A DNA stretch of 64,000 nucleotides, from assembly GCF_043555865.1 (NCBI RefSeq), contig NZ_JBIGHY010000001.1:930001-994000 (forward strand), written 5' to 3'. Shown here in pieces: positions 41,714 to 52,701 of this stretch (its first letter is position 1; every line of letters starts with the position of its first letter). The translations under genes were made by a program, and so were the position numbers. The notes under the pieces were generated by a model, which did no database searches, was not told the origin of the DNA, and saw only the letters and a list, made by a program, of their open reading frames with translations. This stretch comes from Pelomonas dachongensis (GTDB lineage: Bacteria > Pseudomonadota > Gammaproteobacteria > Burkholderiales > Burkholderiaceae_C).

Positions 41714-41735
41714 GGCCGAGCACCGGGCCGCTCCC
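41714..41735. repeat. REP-like repeat copy 2
   Basis: GGCCGAGCACCGGGCCGCTC, then CC, repeats the element at 27938 with one base change. Confidence 0.4.
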
Positions 41736-41752
41736 CGGCCGGCCCGCTTGGG

Positions 41753-41783
41753 CGATGCTTGCGGCTCGATGCCGCAAGCATCG
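41753..41783. terminator. Bidirectional stem-loop between convergent genes
   Basis: A perfect 13-bp stem (CGATGCTTGCGGC with GCCGCAAGCATCG) around TCGAT lies between the GH16 lipoprotein and the convergent phosphatase gene. There is no T-run, so it may act as a folding barrier or belong to the adjacent repeat. Confidence 0.55.
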
Positions 41784-41852
41784 CCGGCCCCTTGGGGGCG
41801 CAGATCAGGCCCGCCGCGTTAAGCGCGGCAGACCTGGGCGAGGGGCACGTCG

Positions 41853-43832
41853 TCAGACGCCGTCCAGCTTCACCGTCACGCCGTTGGCCCTATATGTCGT
41901 CGTGACCTTGCTGTAGCCGCTCACCGTCACCGTTACGAAGCGACCACCGCGCTGGCCGCTGGTGGATAGCACCGTCAGCGTGTCGCCCACGGCGGGCTTG
42001 AAGCCGGGCGCGAACGCGATGTTCAGCGCGCCGTTCACGATGACCGCGTTACCGCTGACCTTCAGGCTGCCGTTCGTCGCGCTGCCCATCACCAGCTGCA
42101 GCGCGCCGCCGTTGAGCGTGAACGCACCGCCGATGTTCAGCGTGCCGGGCGCGGCACTCTCCAGCGTGCCACCCTTCACGTAGACGTCGCCGTTGCCGAA
42201 AGCGCTCGCCGAGTCGGCCGCCAGCGTGCCTGCCGACACCAGCGTGCCGCCGCTGTACGTGTTGGCGCCGGCGAGCCGCAGCATGCCCGTGCCGAGCTTG
42301 TTGAGCCGGCCCTTGCCGGCGATGTCGTTGCGCCAGCTGTCGCGCGCCGCGAAGCCGCCCAGGGCCGCGTCCATCGTCACGGCCACGTCGCCGTTGAATG
42401 CGCCGTAGCCGTCAGCCGCGGCGAACAGGTTCAGGCGGCCCCAGCCTTCGCCGTCGTTGCCCAGCGGATAGCCGGAGTCCAACGCGGTGGTCTTCAGCAC
42501 CACGCGGCGCTGCTCGGCGCTGAGGTAGGGCAGGCGCGTTTCCAGAAGCACCTCCGCACCCTTGGGCACGGTGGCCGCCACGCCGGCGGCCCCGGTGCGC
42601 GGCAGGCCGTAGCTCAGGCGCTGCGTGTAGGCCGTCTTGTTGGCCGCGCGGTCGGCGAAACGGTCGAAGTCCGCGTTGGCCGCGTCCGTCGTCTTCACGG
42701 TGTGGGCGTAGGTGTTCAGCGCGTTGAAGTCGCTGACGCCGGCCTGCTTCGTCAGCCACGCCTGCGCCTGCTGGTAGGCCGAGTTCTTCACGGCCGGCGT
42801 GTAATAGGCGGCGCTGTTCAGGCTGTAGGCGACTACGGCGGTGGCCTGCACGCGGCCGCCCATCACGTCTAGCGGCGAGTGCATGCCCGCCAAGATGCGG
42901 TTCTCGCCCATCTCCATCGCGCGGGTGATGAGTTCCTGGTAGCGCTGCGGCACCAAGTAGGCCATGGCCAGCGTGTTGCGCCAGGCCTCGGCTGTGTGGC
43001 CGCTCGGGAAGCCGCCGTCGGTCGTGGGTGTGCCGCTCTTGGCCGACTCCAGCGCCGGCACCACCTTCACGTCCGTGCTCCAGCGGTAGGGCCGGGCGTA
43101 CTTGTAGAAGCGCTTGGCCGGCTCGGTGGAGCCGTCGGCGATGTTGGCGACGAAGTCCACCGCCAGGCCCAGGTTCGCGTTGGCGGCGCTGCCCACGCCG
43201 AGGTTGTTGCCGCCCTCGTTGACCGCTGTGGGCAGCAGCTGGTTGGCATCGATGCTGGCGATGGTGCTCGCCTGCTGAGCGCCGGCGCGCCAGGCGCTGG
43301 TCAGCGGGCCCATGCCGTCAGCCACGCTGTAGCCCTTGCCGCGGCGGTCGTCCAGGTAGGCGGCCAGCGCCTGCGCGGCGGTGCGCGACTGCGTCACCGT
43401 CTTCACGTAACCGATGTTGCCCGCATGCACGGCGGCGTTCTTGACCTGGCCGTCCGTCGCGTCACCGGGGATGCCGCTCCAAGTCGATGCGGTGACGGCG
43501 GCGCAGCCATTGGCAGCGGCCAGCGTCACGCCCGCGTCGACCTTCTGCGTGGACGGCGTCCACACATCCAGGAAACCCTGCAGTACCCGCACGCCTGCGT
43601 TGGCGTCCAGCGTCACCTGGCAGGGGTTGTTGCGCTGGTTGCTTGCGCCGGTGTCCACGTAGGCCGCGGTGGCCGGCGGCGCGGCGCTGTCCGTCTGCCC
43701 CAGGCCGGCGGGCTCGGCGGCGGCGGGAACGATGGGGTCGGTGTCGTCGCCACCACCGCAGCCCGGCAAAGCCAGGGCCGTCAGGACGGCCAGCGTGAGT
43801 GAACTGAGCGAAAAATGGAGGGAACTGCGCAT
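41853..43832 (-). CDS. PAP2-type acid phosphatase fused to autotransporter-like repeats
   Basis: 659-residue lipoprotein (signal ending ALPGC, Cys25). Residues about 230-330 contain the three PAP2 phosphatase motifs: KYARPYRW, GGFPSGHTAEAW and ILAGMHSPLDVMGG. The C-terminal 170 residues resemble autotransporter-associated beta-strand repeats (LNKLGTGMLRLAGANTYSGG, TLVSAGTLAADSASAFG) and a short beta-helix. No full translocator barrel is present. Vanadium-dependent haloperoxidase-like and phosphatidate-phosphatase-like activities share these motifs, so the reaction is not certain. Stands alone. Confidence 0.85.
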   Translation of the reverse strand: MRSSLHFSLSSLTLAVLTALALPGCGGGDDTDPIVPAAAEPAGLGQTDSAAPPATAAYVDTGASNQRNNPCQVTLDANAGVRVLQGFLDVWTPSTQKVDAGVTLAAANGCAAVTASTWSGIPGDATDGQVKNAAVHAGNIGYVKTVTQSRTAAQALAAYLDDRRGKGYSVADGMGPLTSAWRAGAQQASTIASIDANQLLPTAVNEGGNNLGVGSAANANLGLAVDFVANIADGSTEPAKRFYKYARPYRWSTDVKVVPALESAKSGTPTTDGGFPSGHTAEAWRNTLAMAYLVPQRYQELITRAMEMGENRILAGMHSPLDVMGGRVQATAVVAYSLNSAAYYTPAVKNSAYQQAQAWLTKQAGVSDFNALNTYAHTVKTTDAANADFDRFADRAANKTAYTQRLSYGLPRTGAAGVAATVPKGAEVLLETRLPYLSAEQRRVVLKTTALDSGYPLGNDGEGWGRLNLFAAADGYGAFNGDVAVTMDAALGGFAARDSWRNDIAGKGRLNKLGTGMLRLAGANTYSGGTLVSAGTLAADSASAFGNGDVYVKGGTLESAAPGTLNIGGAFTLNGGALQLVMGSATNGSLKVSGNAVIVNGALNIAFAPGFKPAVGDTLTVLSTSGQRGGRFVTVTVSGYSKVTTTYRANGVTVKLDGV

Positions 43833-43953
43833 GGAAGGAATCCGGGGGACTGCAAAAAAGCCGCGATTCTTCGCAGCGCAGGTGACGCTGGCGTGTCAAT
43901 GCGTGCCGCCGCGTGGGGACAATGGCCGCCTCTCACCGCCCCGGAGTCTGGCC

Positions 43954-44745
43954 ATGTCGCCATCCACCGCTTCCAGCTTCGTGCCGTTCGATGGCACGCC
44001 GCAGGACTGTGAGGCCTGCGCCCGTGGCGAACGGCTGGGCTTCCTGTTCGACTTCGCCTACCAGCCCATCGTGGACCTGGCTCAGCGCCGCCTCTACGGT
44101 CACGAGGCCCTGGTGCGCGGCCCGGCCGGCGAGTCGGCCGGCCAGGTGCTGGCCCAGGTCAACGAGGCCAGCCGCTACCGCTTCGACCAGGCCTGCCGCG
44201 TCAAGGCCATCAAGGGCGCTGCCGAACTGGGCCTCGCGGAGCGGCTGTCGATCAACTTTCTGCCCAACGCGATCTACCGGCCCGAGATCTGCATTCGCAC
44301 CACGCTGGAAGCGGCGCGCACGCATGGTTTTCCGGTGGAGCGCATCATCTTCGAGGTGACCGAAGGCGAGCGGGTGGAGGACGGCCCGTGGTTCGCGGCC
44401 ATCCTGCGCGAGTACCAGCGCATCGGCTTCCTGACCGCCATCGACGACTTCGGGGCCGGCTATGCGGGGCTCAAGCTGCTGTCGGACTTCCAGCCCGACC
44501 TGATCAAGCTCGACATGGATCTGATCCGCGGCATCGATGCGGACGCACCGCGCCGCCACATCGTCAACCACCTGGTGCGCCTGTGCGCCGACCTCGGCGT
44601 CACCGTCATCGCCGAGGGCGTGGAGACCGTGCTTGAGCGCGATGCGCTGATTGATCTCGGCATCACGCTGATGCAGGGCTATCTGTTCGCCCGGCCACAG
44701 TTCCGCGGCGGTGCGGCGGTGGACTGGGCCACCGCGAGCCGCTGA
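43954..44745 (+). CDS. EAL-domain cyclic-di-GMP phosphodiesterase
   Basis: 263-residue stand-alone EAL protein. It has the motifs YGHEALVRG (EAL), NFLPNA, IFEVTEGE, TAIDDFGAGYAGL, IKLDMDLIRGI and VIAEGVET, so metal-binding and catalytic residues look intact. It degrades c-di-GMP in the cytoplasm. No sensor domain is fused beyond about 35 N-terminal residues, which include two cysteines (Cys in QDCEACARGE). The start at 43954 follows GGAG; it is divergent from the phosphatase gene. Confidence 0.93.
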   Translation: MSPSTASSFVPFDGTPQDCEACARGERLGFLFDFAYQPIVDLAQRRLYGHEALVRGPAGESAGQVLAQVNEASRYRFDQACRVKAIKGAAELGLAERLSINFLPNAIYRPEICIRTTLEAARTHGFPVERIIFEVTEGERVEDGPWFAAILREYQRIGFLTAIDDFGAGYAGLKLLSDFQPDLIKLDMDLIRGIDADAPRRHIVNHLVRLCADLGVTVIAEGVETVLERDALIDLGITLMQGYLFARPQFRGGAAVDWATASR

Positions 44746-44827
44746 CGCGCGCGGAGGGCCATGCGCGCGCACGCCGTTGCTCGCGCACCTGGCCGAGCCG
44801 GTGGCTGAGGCAGCCGCGGGCTGATCG

Positions 44828-44854
44828 AAAAAAGACCCACCCCGGCGGGGTGGG
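44828..44854 (-). terminator. Intrinsic terminator of the porin gene
   Basis: CCCACCCC (44836-44843) pairs with GGGGTGGG (44847-44854). On the minus strand the stem is followed by TCTTTTTTC. It is 54 bp past the porin stop. Confidence 0.8.
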
Positions 44855-44907
44855 CCAAGAGGAACGCGGCGGGATGGTTCCGCGCACCTAGGAGCGTTGT
44901 CGCGGGC

Positions 44908-45999
44908 TCAGAAGCTGTGGCGGATGCCGGCCACGAACTCGGTCAGGTTGCGGTCGTTCGCGTCGGTCAGGCCCACCGGGATGGTGCCGGCCGCGCGGCT
45001 GACGTAGCCCACGCCGTCGTTCTTGAAGCGCGTCACCGAGCTGTACAGCGCGGTGCGCTTGGACAGGTCGTACTGGTAGCCCACGCCGAAGGCCTGGGTC
45101 TTGCCGTCCACCAGCGCGCCGTCGTTCTTGCTTTCGACGTACTGGCCCTTGAACTGGTGCTGGCCCAGGCGGTAACTGGCGCCCAGCCAGTAGCCCTGAC
45201 CGTCGCGATCGCCGATGCCGCGGTCGTCGACCTGCATCACGCCGCCGTTGAAGCGCAAGTTGTTCCAGTCGTAGACCGCTGCGGCCGACACGGTGCGCAG
45301 GTGCTGGCCCAGCGCGTCAGCCTTGTCGTCGACGACGGACACCATCGCATCCACACCGTGGCCGGTGTAGCGGCCGTAGATGTCGGCGACACGGTTGTCG
45401 GCGGTGCCGCCGGCCACTTCGCCCATGCCCCACAGCGCGCCGGCGCTGAAGCCGCCGTAGCTGGCGCTCTCCAGCTTCACCGAGTTGTTGACGCGCGCCG
45501 GACCGCCGTTGCCGGTGGCCGAGCCGTCGCTGCCGCGCACGGGCTCATAGCCGCCGAAGCCGCCGATGACGGCCGTGCTGGCGCCGCTGCCCACGTTGGA
45601 GAACTGGCTGAACTCATTCGTCAGCGTGTAGACGCTGCCGTACTGGCGGCCCAGCGAGACCTTGCCGTAGGGCGTGGCGAGGCCAACGAAGGCCTGGCGA
45701 CCCCAGAACGCGTTCTGGCCGTAGGTGCCATCGTCGACGTTGATGCCGGACTCCAGCGTGAAGAAGGCCTTCAGGCCACCGCCGAGGTCTTCGCTGCCAC
45801 GCAGGCCGAAGCGCGAACCGGACAGGCCGCCGGACTGAACGCGGGTCTGGCGCGCAGCGCCGTCGAGCACCTGCACGTTGGCATCAAGGATGCCGTACAG
45901 CGTCACCTGCGAGCCCGAGGAAGGGGCTGCGGATTGGGCGAACACTGCGGAGCTGGCGGCCAGCGCCAGTGCGGAGAGAGCAAAGGTCTTGTACTTCAT
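44908..45999 (-). CDS. Betaproteobacterial-type general porin
   Basis: 363-residue outer-membrane porin of the Burkholderia/Neisseria type (porin_4). Signal peptide MKYKTFALSALALAASSAVFA, mature start near QSAAPSSGSQVTLYGILD. Motifs include SRFGLRGSEDLGGGLKAFFTLE, GRQAFVGL and the terminal phenylalanine of IRHSF. It forms a 16-strand diffusion channel. The start at 45999 is preferred over a longer frame that lacks a signal. Downstream is a clear terminator; upstream is a 17-bp inverted repeat at 46121. Confidence 0.94.
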   Translation of the reverse strand: MKYKTFALSALALAASSAVFAQSAAPSSGSQVTLYGILDANVQVLDGAARQTRVQSGGLSGSRFGLRGSEDLGGGLKAFFTLESGINVDDGTYGQNAFWGRQAFVGLATPYGKVSLGRQYGSVYTLTNEFSQFSNVGSGASTAVIGGFGGYEPVRGSDGSATGNGGPARVNNSVKLESASYGGFSAGALWGMGEVAGGTADNRVADIYGRYTGHGVDAMVSVVDDKADALGQHLRTVSAAAVYDWNNLRFNGGVMQVDDRGIGDRDGQGYWLGASYRLGQHQFKGQYVESKNDGALVDGKTQAFGVGYQYDLSKRTALYSSVTRFKNDGVGYVSRAAGTIPVGLTDANDRNLTEFVAGIRHSF

Positions 46000-46120
46000 G
46001 GTCTCGTCTTTCGATGTCTGTCGGGCCGCCGGTGGGGCCCCCGGTGTGCTGGCGTCCTCTGATGGCCTTCGCACAGGACGACACATCAGGGTTCACACGG
46101 AGATCAAAAGACGCAGACGA

Positions 46121-46137
46121 TGGAACGGACTGTTCCA
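46121..46137. promoter_or_regulatory. Inverted repeat upstream of porin
   Basis: TGGAAC GGACT GTTCCA (46121-46137), an inverted repeat with a 5-bp centre, in the A+T-richer part of the 46000-46197 gap. Possible regulator site; no protein assigned. Confidence 0.35.
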
Positions 46138-46197
46138 GATTTATCTTCAATGGGGCCGTGGCGGCGCGGTAAGTTCCAAGCGTCCCGCCACGCGGGC

Positions 46198-46941
46198 TCA
46201 ATCGCTGCGAAAGGCGATGTCCACGTCCGCCGTGCGTGCCTGCGGCAGCGGTGCGAACTGCCATTGCAGGATGGCCTCGGTGGCAGGTCTTGCCAGGCGG
46301 CGCGGCACGCCTGCCGCTGCTTCGGCGCCGCTGACGCTGCCGTCGGGGCGGACCGTAAGGCGCACTCGCACATGGCGCGAGCCCGCGCCAAGCGTGGCCT
46401 GCACGGCAGGCGGCAGCACCGGGGGCACGAAATGCTGCAGCGTCAGCGGCGCCTCCTCCGGCTCGTCAGGCTCTTCGCCGCCGGCATCGGTTTCCACCGG
46501 CGCCGCCGGCATCGTGGCAGGTCCCTCGCTCGGTGCCGCGGTGGGCGGTGCCTGCCAGGCGCTGGGTGCGGTCTGCGGGGCGAGTGGCGTAGGGGTGCTC
46601 GCGTCCGCGAGGGTGGGGCGAGGCGCGGCGGGCTCGGCGCCTTGCGTGGCAACGGCGGGCTCTACCGGTGCAGCGGCAGCGGGGCGATTCGCGCGCGCAG
46701 CAGGTGTCGCGGGCGCCGTGACCGGTGTGAGCCGGCGGGGCTTGCTGGTGCCCGCCTCAGCCGCCGGCTTGCTACGAATGGTGTGGAACCTGATGACGCT
46801 GAACACCCGCTCCGCTTCGCGCTGCGCCCGCTCCTGCGCGGCCGCGAGGTCGGCGGGGCTGATCTGTGCCAGTGCCGTCAGTGGCAGGGTCAGGCACAGG
46901 GCGGCCAGCAGGTGCGAGGCGAGGGTAGGGCGTCGGGGCAT
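46198..46941 (-). CDS. Secreted TonB-C-domain-like protein
   Basis: 247-residue protein with signal peptide (MPRRPTLASHLLAALCLTLP, cleavage near ALAQ). A long alanine/proline-rich, low-complexity spacer (about 60-165) precedes a C-terminal TonB_C-like domain: RHVRVRLTVRPDGSVSGAEAAAG and AILQWQFAPLPQ. Unlike canonical TonB it has a cleavable signal rather than a clear uncleaved anchor, so it may be a periplasmic TonB-like protein without energy transduction. The start at 46941 is chosen for the signal peptide. No exbB/exbD nearby. Confidence 0.7.
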   Translation of the reverse strand: MPRRPTLASHLLAALCLTLPLTALAQISPADLAAAQERAQREAERVFSVIRFHTIRSKPAAEAGTSKPRRLTPVTAPATPAARANRPAAAAPVEPAVATQGAEPAAPRPTLADASTPTPLAPQTAPSAWQAPPTAAPSEGPATMPAAPVETDAGGEEPDEPEEAPLTLQHFVPPVLPPAVQATLGAGSRHVRVRLTVRPDGSVSGAEAAAGVPRRLARPATEAILQWQFAPLPQARTADVDIAFRSD

Positions 46942-47019
46942 GGGCTTGGTGTTCGGCCGGGGCGGCGATTGCAGCAGCTTTTCATGACAGCCTTGCAAGT
47001 GCCGTGCCGGCCGCGCGCC

Positions 47020-48077
<1,058 letters not shown>

Positions 48078-48081
<4 letters not shown>

Positions 48082-49328
48082 GGGAGTCTCCTTTGTTGCT
48101 TGTCGAGCAGGATGCCGGCGAGCGACTGCTGCGCCGTCTGTGCGGGGATGTCGCGATTCCAGTAGTCGCTGACGGCACGTTCGAGCGCCGTCAGCTGCTC
48201 GGGCGTCAGCAGCATCTCGGTGTTGGCGACCAGCCGGCCGGCGTCGCGCAGCGCCGCAGCACCAAGCTGCGCGCAGGCGTCGAGCGTGCGCGTGTCCAGG
48301 TCGGTGCGCACCGGCACCGAACCCTTGCGTGCGCTGAAGGCGAGCTGCGTGGCCGGCGCGGTGGCCACGCGGGCGAGCAGTTGCTGCGCCGGCGTGGCGC
48401 TGTCGTCGTGGTCGGCGCTGGATTTCGGGAACACCAGCACGTCGCCGTCGACGATGTAGGGCGAGCGTGGTGACAGACCCGGCAGGCAGCCAAAGTCGCG
48501 GCCAGGCTGCTGGCCGGCCTGCAGGAACTCGCCCTTGGCCCAGTCGCCCATGAACTGCAGGCCGGCGCGGCCGCTGGTAAGCAGCGCGGTGCTGGCAGCC
48601 CAGCTGCGGCCCGGTGAAGCGGCATCGACATAACGGCGCAGCTTCTTGTAGTCGACCAGCACCTGGCGCAGCGCGTCGCCGTGCAGCGCTGCGGCGTCGC
48701 GGTCGCGCAGCACGGCCAGGTATAGCTCGCGGCCGCCGTGGTTGGCGAGGATGGCGGTGAACAGGTTCAGGTCCTGCCAGGGCTGGCCGCCGTGCGCCAG
48801 CGGGATCAGCCCCGCGGCCTGCAGCTTTTCGAGCGCCGCGAACAGCTCGTCCATGCTGCGCGGCTCCTGCTTCACGCCAGCGCGGGCCAGCGCGGCCTTG
48901 GAGCTCCACAGCCAGGCCGACATGTGCAGGCTGACAGGCGCGCCGTAGATGTGGCCGTCCACGCGCACCGCGTCCAGCAGCACGGCGGGCAGCACCTGCG
49001 CCCAGCGGCCGGCGCGTGCCACCTCGTCCAGCGCGTTGAGCCGGCCGTTCCGCGCCAGCTGCTGGAGGCGGCGCGACGGGTTGAACTGCGCCGCCATCGG
49101 CGGGTTGCCTGCGGCGATGCGCTGCTGCACCGCGTCGCGCGCCTGCTCGCTCGCGGTGACGGCCAGGTCGCGCCACTCGCCACCTGCGGCGCGGTAGGCG
49201 TCGGCCAGTGCGCGCATGGCGGCGGTCTCGCCGGGCGAGGTCCACCAGTGCACGACGTCCGCAGGCGGCCCGGCCTGCGCCGTGGCCGCAGCGAACAGGA
49301 CGGGAACCAGCAGGCGCGCACGGAGCAT
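48078..49328 (-). CDS. ABC sugar-binding protein 2
   Basis: 416-residue family-1 solute-binding protein with signal peptide (MLRARLLVPVLFAAATAQAG) and motifs DVVHWWTSPGET, AAQFNPSRRL, GHIYGAPVSLHMSAWLW and GLQFMGDWAKGEF. These resemble glucose/mannose-type binding proteins. It is followed directly by the ATPase gene but has no permease genes nearby. It is divergent from the response regulator at 49404, sharing a 75-bp A+T-rich promoter region. Confidence 0.88.
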
Positions 49329-49341
49329 GCCCGCATCATTA

Positions 49342-49366
49342 CCGATTATTAAAAATATTAATATCG
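49342..49366. promoter_or_regulatory. A+T-rich inverted repeat between SBP2 and TCS
   Basis: CCGATTATTAA (49342-49352) and TTAATATCGG (49357-49366) form an imperfect inverted repeat in the only strongly A+T-rich patch nearby. A likely divergent promoter and possibly a binding site for the adjacent response regulator. Confidence 0.5.
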
Positions 49367-49403
49367 GATTAACCATGAGCGCCGCCAACGCAAAATCGCG
49401 CCC

Positions 49404-50068
<665 letters not shown>

Positions 50069-50072
<4 letters not shown>

Positions 50073-51451
50073 GCGCCCTGGCCGGGCGTTCACTGCACCG
50101 CCAGCTGCTGCTGTGGCTGCTGCTGCCGCAACTGGTGCTGTGGGGCGTGGCCGCGTTCGGCGCCTACCGGCTGGCCGCCACGCATGCCGACGAGCTGGTG
50201 GACGCCAGCCTGCTGCAGGCCGCACGTGCGCTGGCGCGGCAGATCAAGCCCACCGCCAGCGGCCTGTTCGTGGACCTGCCGCCGTCGGCGCAGGACATCC
50301 TGGCTGCCGATCCCGAGGATCGCGTGATGTACATGGTCAGCTCGCCGCCGGGCCAGTTGCTGCTGGGCGACGCGCGCATGCCGCCCGAGCCCAACAGCGC
50401 GCCGCTGGGCGAGCCGCTGTTCTTCGACGCCACTGTGCCGGAGCCCATGCGCGTCGTGTCGCTGGACCTCCACCTGGCCGCGGCCGGCGCGACCGACGCG
50501 ACGCTGCGCGTGCAGATCGCCCGCTCCAGCGCGCCGCGTGAGCTGCTGGCGCGGCGCATGCTGCTGGACACGGCGCTGCCGCTGTCGCTGCTCGTCGCGG
50601 CGATGAGCTGGGTCGTCTGGGTCGGGATCCGCCGGGGCCTGCGGCCACTGGCCGAGCTGCAGGCGCAGATGCAGGGCCGCCGGGCCGACGCGCTGGACCC
50701 CGTGCAGCTGCAGGCCGCGCCGCCCGAGGTGGGCGCGCTGGCCGGCGCCGTCAACGAGCTGCTGGCGCAGGTGCAGCAGAACCTGAGCGCGCAGCGCCGC
50801 TTCATCAGCGACGCGGCTCACCAGCTGCGCACACCGCTGGCCGGCCTGAAGAGCCAGACTGAGCTGGCGCTTGAAGAGACGGCCGACCCGGCGCTGCGCC
50901 AGCGGCTGGCGCGCGTGCACGAGAGCGCCGTGCGTGGCGCACGGCTGGTGTCGCAGCTGCTGGTGCTGGCGCGCGCCGAGCCCGAGGCTGTCGCCGCGCA
51001 AGGCTGGGCGGCGGTCGACTGCGCGCAGCTGGTGCAGGAAGTGGCGGCCGACCAAGTGCCGCGTGCGCTGGCCGCCGGCAGCGACCTGGGCGTGGACATC
51101 GCCGACGACGGACTGCAGGTGCAGGGCGTCGAGCTGCTGCTGCGCGAGGCGCTGGTCAACCTGATCGACAACGCGGTGCGCTACGCCGGCGCGGGCGCCA
51201 CCCTCACGGTGCGGCTGCGCCGAGCGGGCGACGACGTGTGGCTGGACGTGGAGGACAACGGCCCCGGCCTGCTGCCCGACCTGCGCGAGCGCGCGTTCGA
51301 GCGCTTCGTGCGCGGCGCCGCGCACGGCGAAGGCTGCGGCCTGGGCCTGGCCATCGTGCGCGAGATCGCCGAGCGCCACGGTGGCAGCGCGCAGCTGCTG
51401 CCGGCCGCGCCGCGCGGTTGCATCGCGCGGCTGACGCTGCCAGCCGCGTGA
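50069..51451 (+). CDS. Sensor histidine kinase (TctE/QseC-like)
   Basis: 460-residue inner-membrane kinase. Two transmembrane helices (about 10-30 and 168-190) flank a periplasmic 2CSK_N-like domain. HAMP-like linker, H-box with His251 in SDAAHQLRTPLAGL, N-box NLIDNAVRYAG, G1 DNGPGL and G2 GLGLAIVREI. The GTG start at 50069 overlaps the response-regulator stop. It ends 4 bp before the convergent beta-lactamase-fold gene. Ligand unknown; TctE relatives sense carboxylates, but the SBP neighbour suggests a sugar. Confidence 0.92.
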
Positions 51452-51455
51452 CCCG

Positions 51456-52694
51456 TCAGCGCATCAGCGCCTGGTAGGTCAGGTTGCGCACGCGGAAGTT
51501 CAGCGTCGAGCCGCCGGCCGGGCGCAGCTGCGTCATCAGCAGGATGACCAGGCGCTCCTTCGGGTCCACCGTGTATTGCGGGAAGTAGGCGCTGCCCCAG
51601 CCGAACGCGCCTTCGCTGCCCAGCTCCTTGAAGCCGCCGGTCTTCACGTTGACCCAGAAGCCCAGGCCGAAGCCGTCGCCGTCGCCGCGGTACTTGTCGC
51701 CCAGGTGGTTGGCCGTCATCAGCGCCACCGTCTTGGGCGCCAGCAGACGCTGGCCGTCCAGTTCGCCCTGGTTCAGAAGCATCTGCAGGAAGCGCGCGTA
51801 GTCGCCCGCGGTGCTCAGTAGGCCGGCGCCGCCTGAGAACAGCTTGCGCGGGCCGTTGACGAAATCGCTCCTGGCCGGCGTCTCCATCAGCTTCAGCTGG
51901 CCGCCCTCCAGGCCGTAGACATTGGCCAGCCGGCCGGCCTTCTCGGGCGGCAGGAAGAAGCTGGTGTCCGGCATGCGCAGCGGGTCGGTGATGCGCGTTT
52001 TGATGAACTGGTCCAGCGGCTGGCCCGAGATCACCTCCACCAGCCGGCCCAGCACGTCGGTGGCATATCCGTAGGTGAAGGACTCGCCGGGTTGGCCCTG
52101 CAGCGGCAGCGCGGCCAGGCGGTCGGTCCAAGCGCTGAGCGTCTCGTCATGGCCCACCAGGTACCAGTCCTTCATCCCCGCGGCGGCGTAGGCGGCCTTT
52201 GCCGGGCCGGCACCGTAGCTCATGCCGGCGGTGTGGGTCAGCAGGTCGTGGATGGTCAGCGGGCGGCGCGCTTTCTCGGTGCCGCCATCGGCCGTGGCCA
52301 CCTGCAGGTTGGCGAACGCCGGCAGGTACCTGGCGACCGGGTCCTTCAGCTGGAAGCGGCCTTCCTCGTACAGCATCATGACCGCTACCGAGGTCAGCGC
52401 CTTGGTCATGGACGCGATGCGGAAGATCGTGTCCGTGCGCATGGGCTTGCCGGCCTCGATGTCCTGCTGGCCGTAGGCCTTGAACACCACCGGCTTGCCG
52501 TCGCGCATGACGACCATGACGCCGCCGGCCAGCTGCTGGCGAGCGATCTCGTCGTTGATGACGTGGTCCAGCCGCTGCAGGCGCTCGGCCGAGAAACCGG
52601 CGACCAGCGCGGGCTTGGGCGGGGCCGCCGTCGTGATGGGAGCGTGGAAGAGCGCGGCGCAGGCCAGCGCCACGGCAAGAGCGGTTGTTTTCAT
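51456..52694 (-). CDS. Serine beta-lactamase-fold hydrolase (class C/EstB-like)
   Basis: 412-residue secreted protein (signal about 1-25) with the serine-hydrolase motif SMTK (Ser95, Lys98) and the tyrosine motif YGYAT (Tyr210). Motifs match the class C beta-lactamase/esterase family. As the last gene of the rhamnogalacturonan operon, 7 bp after the esterase gene, an esterase role (for example deacetylation of pectic oligomers) seems more likely than drug resistance, but this is inference. The start at 52694 gives a clean signal peptide. Confidence 0.87.
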   Translation of the reverse strand: MKTTALAVALACAALFHAPITTAAPPKPALVAGFSAERLQRLDHVINDEIARQQLAGGVMVVMRDGKPVVFKAYGQQDIEAGKPMRTDTIFRIASMTKALTSVAVMMLYEEGRFQLKDPVARYLPAFANLQVATADGGTEKARRPLTIHDLLTHTAGMSYGAGPAKAAYAAAGMKDWYLVGHDETLSAWTDRLAALPLQGQPGESFTYGYATDVLGRLVEVISGQPLDQFIKTRITDPLRMPDTSFFLPPEKAGRLANVYGLEGGQLKLMETPARSDFVNGPRKLFSGGAGLLSTAGDYARFLQMLLNQGELDGQRLLAPKTVALMTANHLGDKYRGDGDGFGLGFWVNVKTGGFKELGSEGAFGWGSAYFPQYTVDPKERLVILLMTQLRPAGGSTLNFRVRNLTYQALMR

Positions 52695-52701
52695 GTGGGA
52701 T

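Noticed and set aside
46121..46137. LexA-type box upstream of the porin
   Set aside because: The GAAC/GTTC arms are 5 bp apart, not the 4 bp of the Gram-positive LexA box, and the gene is not an SOS type.
51456..52694. Antibiotic-resistance ampC
   Set aside because: No ampR next to it, position inside a pectin operon and the YAT (not YAN) tyrosine motif argue for an esterase-like member.
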